64,000 nt of DNA from Steromphala cineraria (taxonomy: Eukaryota; Mollusca; Gastropoda; Trochida; Trochidae): the NCBI GenBank assembly GCA_916613615.1, contig OU744731.1, positions 60,655,880 through 60,719,879 of the forward strand. Reading direction: 5' to 3'. Positions 27,301 through 36,300 of this stretch are shown one piece after another (the first letter of the stretch is position 1; the number at the start of each line of letters is the position of its first letter). The notes beneath the pieces were generated by a model that ran no database searches, was not told the origin of the DNA, and saw only the letters and a list, made by a program, of their open reading frames with translations. The position numbers were made by a program, and so were the translations under genes.

Positions 27301-30300
27301 CGGAATTTGTGATCTGGGTCCGCTAGTAGCGGCTCAGCATGTTACCTCCGCCTAAACCACTTACAAGTACAAGAAAAGAGAGGGGGGGGGGTCGGGGTCG
27401 TCAGGAGGTTTTTGACGACTGACCTCTTCTAGAGTCACCATGTAACTTAAGAGGTGAGAACATACTGTGAATTGAGTTATGGTGAAGGTTTTACGGGAAG
27501 GTACTACACGTAGTTATTTACACTTAAGTTGTGGACTGGTATATCCACCAAACTCTATCACCTAGGTAGTATGTCTAAGTATGACGTAAAGCTAGGGATT
27601 AACCGGAAGTGACGTCATCAGTAATTGATGACGGAACATGAACCGGAAGTGACGTCATAACGGGTTCGAAAGAACCAGAATACTGTATGGTTTACATACT
27701 CATAGGTGTGTTGGATTACGTCATATTCAGAGATTTACCTATTTCATTAACCAAGTGGTGTGCACTCACTCCTAACGATATTGTTAAGGTGAAAGGATAA
27801 TAAAGTACGGGAGAACTGCATGAGGTGTTGTTGGAGTTGTTTTTGGTACTGCAATACATAGATCTAAAGAGATAAATAATGATCATTGTAACCTAAAGGA
27901 TTATTGGCATTAAAGTAAAGGGGTTAACATCCCCTGGATCCCTCCTCCTTTATGTAAAATTCGGGACTGCGTTTCGTCCCAGAGGGGAGATTTACGCCAA
28001 TAATTAGCGAACAATTACATGTATTGTTAGTAATTATTAGTAAACTCACCTCTGGGACGAACGATAAACGCCCGCCCAGAGAGTACTAATTCCTCCCCTC
28101 ACTGTTCCAGGTGATGGTTACCTACAGTGCGAGAATATGAGGCTGCCACATAGGCAGTCAAAGGGAGACAACTCCAGGAGTGAAGAGAGGAGCTGCATAC
28201 CACTAATGGTGAATATGACTTAGGTTATTTCTTTTTATTTTTATTTAGACTTCTGCTGGCTCATTCGGAGAATGAAGAGAGGGGCTGCGTTTCGTCCCAG
28301 AGGTGAGTTTACTAATAATTACTAACAATACATGTAATTGTTCGCTTTTTAAAACAATCAATATATTGAATATTTTCAGGAGTGTGTAACGATTCGTATC
28401 ACGTTTTTCCTGTATTGCAATATACCGATATATCGATAATACCACGCATCCTTATATCTTACACTTGTTTTCTTGTTTTAATTCTTAAAACTGCTAATGA
28501 TATTATTTTGTTATTTCCAGCTTCTCCTGGGGAATAGAACGGGCAATATCCGCCTGTTTGATGTGAAGGAAATAAAGACATTCCGAGAAGTGCAAGCTGA
28601 CCAGAGCTACCCAAGGTACAAAAAAATAGATCCATTGGCTCTGTAGCTCATCAGGCTGTATATTTGATTTTGCTTTAGGGTGTGGCCAATGTGGTTCCCA
28701 TATTAGTAGGGGTTACATGGTCACAGAATCTCCAATTAATAATCCTCAATAGTCAAGTTTCAGCTTTCTAGGCCTTATGGTTCTTGAGAAGAAGATGAAA
28801 ATAGGTTTTTAGGGCGTGGCCCCTGTGGCCCTTATTAGGGGCCACAGGGCCATAAAAGCTACAATAATTTATAATCCTCACTAGCCAAGGAGTCTGTACA
28901 CAAAGTTTCAGCTTTCTATGCCTTATGGTTCTGGAGAAGAAGTCGAAATTCCACAAAGTTTACGGACTGACGGATGCCGGACACCATGCAATGCCATAAG
29001 CCCATCAGGCCTTACTGATCGTAGACCAATATATGGTACTTACAACTATTTGGAACTAAGAGAGCTTCAAAAATGTAAACCCTGGCTTGTAAACCTGCTT
29101 CATCTGATTTACAACGCTCTTTAAAAAAGACGATCTTAAAGAAGATCACATTTGGTCTTGATTTTGCCAATAATTTTTTGATATTAGTAATTTCTGGTAA
29201 ACACTTCATTGATGCAATCCATTGAAGAAGAGAGGGAGATTGCTTTTCTTTTACTTCATCAGTCTATTACAAATTAAAGGGTGTGTCCTATCGGGTCATT
29301 TTTTTGGAAACGAAATCCAAGAGGACCATTGATGCATTCTATTCATTGACAAATTGTTAAATCTTGAACAACTAAAATATTGCTCTTACTAACTGAAAAT
29401 ATGTGTGAAATAATCATGTAATTATCATGTGAATTTATAAACAGGGAAGTACTCTTAAATTTTGAAAAAAGATAATCCCCTGATAGGACTGTCCCTTAAA
29501 GGGAACACATTTCTAAGACTTGATATCCTAGTTTCTTTCATAAGGTGACATGTTGTCGGTGACATGTTGTCGGTGACACGTTGTCAGTGACATGTTGCAG
29601 ACATGCCTACCCTTACGATTTTGGCTTAATGCTTACTATTTTTTGTGTCAAATTACGATATTACGATTGGGGTAATAAAAATACGATTAAAATCAAAATT
29701 TATGTATTTCCATGTTTTTTTCATGTATTTTCTGTAGTTCGAAGTAACATCTGAAATATTGATGTTGCAACATACCTGAGTTTGTCGTTAATTGAGTGTT
29801 TTGATTGAAAATAAATCTCGTAATAATAACTGTAAACAAAGATCGCTAAACCAGGAAGTAAGTGAACCGGTTGTAGGCAGTGCGCATGACTATTTAATTC
29901 AATTATCCAGCCAAAGTCAGACTGGAGCACTGAGTTTTTCTCGGAACGATCGTATCAAAACAAACTTTTATTGTCTTCAGAAGTATTACAAATACCTTAC
30001 TATAATTTTGCTCAAATTACTATTTTCTAGAGGCAGTGCTACTATTTGTTTTAAAAAGGGGTAAGCATGTCTGCATGTTGTCAGTGACATGTTGTCGGTG
30101 ACATGTTATTGGTGACATGTTGTCAGTGACATGTTGTCGGTGACATGTTGTCAGTGACATGTTGTCAGTGACATGTGTTGGTGACATGTTGTCAGTGACA
30201 TGTTGTCGGTGACATGTTATCGGTGACATGTTATTGGTGTCATGTTGTCAGTGACATGTTGTCGGTGACATGTTGTCAGTGACATGTTGTCGGTGATATG

Positions 30301-33300
30301 TTGTCCTATACATTTTCAATTAATATTTTAGTTATTAGTTTTGCTAACTTTGTTTCAGAATCATTAACATAACCGCCAATCCTGTTGGGATGAGTTTCGT
30401 CTGCTCTGCTACGGTCCAGCGAATAAGAAGTGGAGTGACGGATGTCTCAACGTTAGTCAAACCTGGCAAGCTCATGTTGTGGGACCTGCGATCTATGAAG
30501 ATTGATGTAAGTATCAAGTGCTCTCGTGCTTTCTGAAGGGTCAAGCTGAGAGTTTTGGGAGTACCACTTGCGTTCATGTTGAATTATGCAAGTGTTGGAG
30601 GAACAATATTGCAGCTTTTAGATAATCAATGTAATTTATCTAAAACTAAAGTGACACAGAGTATCTTTCTTCAAATTTTATTTGGTTTTGATAAGCTACA
30701 AAATATCTTATATGCTGATTGAAGTTCATATCTCATCACTGGACTTGCAAATATATCCATTTATGCAGTTGATTTATGCATAATATCTCTAAAATGCTTG
30801 ATTTTATGGAAAAATCAAGAAAACATCTCAAATACGTTAAATATTCGAAATTATGCATCCAATTAATCTACCTATTAGTTGCAATACCTAATAAACACTA
30901 TTGAATGGAATATATATTCCTGTCAGCTTATGACAAGATTTCAAAATTCATTTGGTGAATTTGCGCGCGCAACTCGAGCCACATTGTCCGGTTTTCGATC
31001 AAAATCCCGACTTTGAATGGCCGTACTTTCACTCTAATGTACTGATTGACCTTTAACTTGCTATTTTCAGTAACAGTTAGTGGTTCTGTTATGTGTTATG
31101 TAATAACATCGATTTCAAAATTTGACAAATATGTGATTCTATCAACATACTCTGTGTCTCTTTAACCACAATTCTTGACAACTAATCTGAAACAATGAGG
31201 AAAATACAGATGACAACTTTTTTCATCATTTTTTACACTTTCATATTCTTAATAGATTGATTTGAGGATTCCTTATTTGCACACAAAAGTTCATCAGGAC
31301 AACCTCTCATACAGATCAATGTTATTAAGACAGTATTAACAAATATGGAAATGTCGATCTAGATTTATTAAGATTTAAATTTGAATAACCTAATGTGTTG
31401 TTCCTCACAGAAACAATTGCCTCTAGAACCGACGCCAGTTGCCATCAACTGCTGCCAGTACAACCACAACGGTCAACTTCTCCTCACAGGGGGTGCTGAC
31501 GGCAGGATCAGAATATTTGGTAAAATCTATCAGAGCAATGATATTTATAGACTTATCTTGACATTGCAAGACTCGCAAGTAAAATGGCTGCCGATGATCA
31601 GCCTACCAAAATCCTGACCCAATAACCTGAAATACAGTCTGTTTAAAAACGACCGGAATAAAATATCAAAAATATTGTCTCTATCAGGGTTCAAACCATT
31701 CGGGATATCCTCTCCGTCTCAGTCTGAATGCATCCATCTCTATTGCATGTTGCTATAACCAGTTTAGCGCAGACAAACCCAGTCGTAAGCTATCCAATCA
31801 CATCCGCATTACGTATAACGAATGGTACACTGGAGTTACCTGCCCCTAGCATGATATTGTAAGCGTTTGCTGTGCTCCTTGTAATTAGTTAGATGAGCTT
31901 GCGTCAGAACATGCGGGGTGCCTTCAGACTGTGAATGAGAGGAAAGCCTGGCTTTGTGTGGTTCGAACCCCACTAGAGATTATATTTTAATTTTTTTTTC
32001 CTCAAATCACAGTCGATTTTAATCAGACTGACCTGAAATAATTAACCTATTAACTGCTAGTTTAAACCTTGCAGTATTTCCCCCAAGTTTTGGTGCCTGA
32101 TCTCAAGGGTACTGCAGCAAAGATCAGGAGTAGAATGCATGAAAGTACTGGGCTCCCATATTGATGTTTATTTGCAAGGTTTGCCATTGTGGGAGAATTA
32201 TTACGATTACCTTCCCATGCCACTTCAGTCTAAGTAAACCTAGCCTCAATATTATCCTTTTCACTACTGTACTACGCCACCCTCTACTAGGCCTTTTTAG
32301 ACTCGGCATAGGAGTGAAACGGATAATATTGACGCTAGGTTTACTTAGACTGATGGCACTTTAGGCTGACCATATTTTGTTCTTCCGCCGACCCTGATGT
32401 AAAATAAAAAAAATGTTTTTATTTGTCATTTGTTCACCACTTTATTCAAAAGCAGTCCACTCTGATAAGAAAATCTGTTTCATGACACAACCTTTAAAAA
32501 ATCTGAATAATCTCAACCAGGAATTGCCTTTCCCCATTTGGCTTATCACTTTTCATTGTCCTTATCATTGCATGACCATACAGCTACAAATACACCAATT
32601 TTTTTGTCGACCGTCCGCTCACATGCAGAAGGAAATAGGAGATGGGGAAAAATGGATGGCAAGACAAGGAAAAAAAGTGACTTGTCGGTCTCCACCAATT
32701 AACTCAGAAACAAAAATGTTATTCACTAGAGATGTCACGATACACCGATGCATCGTCGTGGTACAGTTCATGATACGATACACGATACATTTACACTGAA
32801 TCGTGATACAATTTTTGATGAATATTGTTCAACTTTTTGGTGAATATCGAATCAATAAATCAAGAGATAGCCTTTCTGTTCATGTTGGAAAATAGAGGAT
32901 TAAATGACTTTTTCATAAAGAAGTTGACTTGTTTTTGTGTTTAAATGTTGGTGACTGATAATTCTCATAAGAAATATTAAATTTAGATCTATGAATTTGT
33001 ACCTCACCGTAATAATGCCGCATTTATTGTATCGTGATATGTATCGTATCGTGACCTTAGTATCGTGACATGTATCGTATCGTGAGATGCCTGTATCGTG
33101 ACATCCCTATTATCCACCCCAACATCTATCGTCTCACATTGACAGACATCCAGCAACACAAGTGTATCACCCAGTGGCCGGCCCACGACGGGGAAGTGCT
33201 GAGTGTGCAGTTTAGCTCTGACGAGACCTCCTGCTACAGTATGGGTGGAGATGGCAAGGTAGGGAGAGAGAGAGACCATTTCCTGCTCTATCATAAGGGA

Positions 33301-36300
33301 TCATCTTTCCATCCATCTATATGCTTGATCCTTGGTGCACACACTTTAGGAATATACTTGCAGTTCTAATGCATTGATGCATCATTTTGTGCTCAAGGTT
33401 CAGTCAATGAACTAAAAGATCACGATTTTTGGAGCAAATTCATCTTAAGTATTAGTCATTATATATTTTCCCCTTGAAATAATTTATACACAAGGTTCGG
33501 CAAAACAAATAACTACAAAAAAATGTCTCATAATAAGTATATATAAATTTATTACAATATTTCAATATTATGTATACAATAATCTAAGGTTCTTCTGCTT
33601 CAGTTCATACAATGGAACATCCACAAGACGGGGACTGTTGTACGAGAGCTAGCTATCCACCAGGGGGCAGCATTGCCTTTCCTGGCCACAAGTCCTACGG
33701 GAAATAAGGAGGTCCCGCGAGGAAAACTCTTCTCATTTGAGTCGGAGGGACAGTACATCCTCACCTGTGACAAGAACAGGGGCATACTCTATCAGGTAGG
33801 GGCATACTGTACCAGGTGGGGGCATACTGTACCAGGTCGGGGCATACTGTACCAGGTGGGGGCATACTGTACCAGGTGGGGGCATACTGTACCAGGTGGG
33901 GGCATACTGTACCAGGTAGGGGCATACTGTACCAGGTGGGGGCATACTGTACCAGGTCGGGGCATACTGTACCAGGTGGGGGCATACTGTACCAGGTAGG
34001 GGCATACTCTATCAGGTAGGGGCATACTCTATCAGGTAGGGGCATACTCTATCAGGTAGGGGCATACTGTACTGGGTGGGGCATACTCTATCAGGTAGGG
34101 GCATACTGTATCAGGAAGGGGCATACTCTATCAGGTAGGGGCATACTCTATCAGGTGGGGGCATACTATACCGATTGGGGCATACTGTACCAGGTGGGGG
34201 CATACTCTATCAGGTGGGGGCATACTATACCGATTGGGGCATACTGTACCAGGTGGGGGCATACTCTATCAGGTAGGGGCATACTCTATCAGGTAGGGGC
34301 ATACTCTATCAGGTAGGGGCATACTCTATCAGGTAGGGGCATACTGTACTGGGTGGGGCATACTCTATCAGATAGGGGCATACTGTATCAGGAAGGGGCA
34401 TACTCTATCAGGTAGGGGCATACTGTATCAGGAAGGGGCATACTCTATCAGGTAGGGGCATACTCTATCAGGTGGGGGCATACTATACCGATTGGGGCAT
34501 ACTGTACCAGGTGGGGGCATACTCTATCAGGTGGGGGCATACTATACCGATTGGGGCATACTGTACCAGGTGGGGGCATACTCTATCAGGTAGGGGCATA
34601 CTCTATCAGGTAGGGGCATACTCTATCAGGTAGGGGCATACTCTATCAGGTAGGGGCATACTGTACTGGGTGGGGCATACTCTATCAGGTAGGGGCATAC
34701 TGTATCAGGAAGGGGCATACTCTATCAGGTAGGGGCATACTCTATCAGGTGGGGGCATACTATACCGATTGGGGCATACTGTACCAGGTGGGGGCATACT
34801 CTATCAGGTGGGGGCATACTATACCGATTGGGGCATACTGTTCCAGGTGGGGGCATACTGTACCAGGTGGGGGCATACTCTATCAGGTAGGGGCATACTC
34901 TATCAGGTAGGGGCATACTCTATCAGGTAGGGGCATACTGTACTGGGTGGGGCATACTCTATCAGGTAGGTGCATACTGTATCAGGAAGGGGCATACTCT
35001 ATCAGGTAGGGGCATACTCTATCAGGTGGGGGCATACTATACCGATTGGGGCATACTGTACCAGGTGGGGGCATACTCTATCAGGTGGGGGCATACTATA
35101 CCGATTGGGGCATACTGTACCAGGTGGGGGCATACTCTATCAGGTAGGGGCATACTCTATCAGGTAGGGGCATACTCTATCAGGTAGGGGCATACTCTAT
35201 CAGGTAGGGGCATACTCTATCAGGCAGGGGCATACTGTACTGGGTGGGGGCATACTCTATCAGGTAGGGGCATACTGTATCAGGAAGGGGCATACTCTAT
35301 CAGGTGGGGGCATACTGTATCAGGTGGGGGCATTCTGTATTAGGTAGGGGCATACTGTACTGGTAAGGGCATACTGTACTGGTAAGGGCATACTGTACTG
35401 GTAAGGGCATACTGTACTTATAGAGGCATACTGTACCAGGTGGGAGCATACTGTACCAGGTGGGGGCATACTCTATCAGGTAGGGACATACGCTATCAGG
35501 TAGGGGCATACTCTATCAGGTAGGGGCATACAGGTACCAGGTTGGGGCATACTCTATCAGGTAGGGGCATACTGTACCAGGTGGGGGCATACTGTACCAG
35601 GTGGGGCATACTGTACCAGTGGGGGGGGGGGCATACTGTACCAGTGGGGGGGGGGGGGGGGGGGGGGGGGGGCATACTGTATCATGTGGGGGCATACTGT
35701 ATCAGGTAGGATCATACTGTACCAGTTCGGGGCATACTGTACTGGGGAGTTGGGGCATACTGTACTGGCAGGGCATACTGTACTGGCAGGGGCATACTGT
35801 ACTGGCAGGGGCATACTGAACCAGACAAGGGCATACTGTACCAGGTGGGGGCATACTGTACCGTGTAGGGGCATACTGTACCAGGTAGGGGCATACTGTA
35901 TCAGGTAGGGACATACTGTACCGTGTAGGGGCATACTGTATCAGGTAGGGACATACTGTACCGTGTAGGGGCATACTGTATCAGGTAGGGACATACTGTA
36001 CCGTGTAGGGGCATACTGTATCAGGTAGGGACATACTGTACCGTGTAGGGGCATACTGTATCAGGTAGGGACATACTGTACCGTGTAGGGGCATACTGTA
36101 TCAGGTAGGGACATACTGTACCGTGTAGGGGCATACTGTATCAGGTAGGGACATACTGTACCGTGTAGGGGCATACTGTACCAGGTAGGGGCATACTGTA
36201 CCGTGTAGGGGCATACTGTATCAGGTAGGGACGCAGTTTAAAAGGTAGGGGCATACGGACTTGGAAGAGGCATACTGTAAAAGGTAGGGGCATACTGTAC

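Larger units (their letters stand above)
21469..28346 (+). mobile_element. DIRS-type tyrosine-recombinase retroelement (6.9 kb)
   Basis: All DIRS hallmarks are present: inverted terminal repeats (21490-21661 and 28131-28302), distinct outer ends, and an internal complementary region (27963-28064) made of the complements of the left end (AATTATTGGCG...) and the right end (...ATTGTTCGCT) joined. Gag, RT/RNase H/methyltransferase-like and tyrosine recombinase frames lie in order and overlap. DIRS elements make a circular cDNA that integrates through the recombinase, so no target duplication is expected and none was seen. RT and recombinase frames are intact. Gag is disrupted (MITE insertion plus frameshift). 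It lies in the same orientation as WDR91. Confidence 0.95.

Noticed and set aside
33673..36000. Repetitive ORFs on both strands with a [16 protein letters not shown] 20-residue period
   Set aside because: The 20-bp unit is open in several frames at once; only the first 192 nt belong to a WDR91 exon.
33779..36300. CRISPR-like regular array
   Set aside because: No unique spacers: the units are contiguous 20-bp repeats in a eukaryotic intron.
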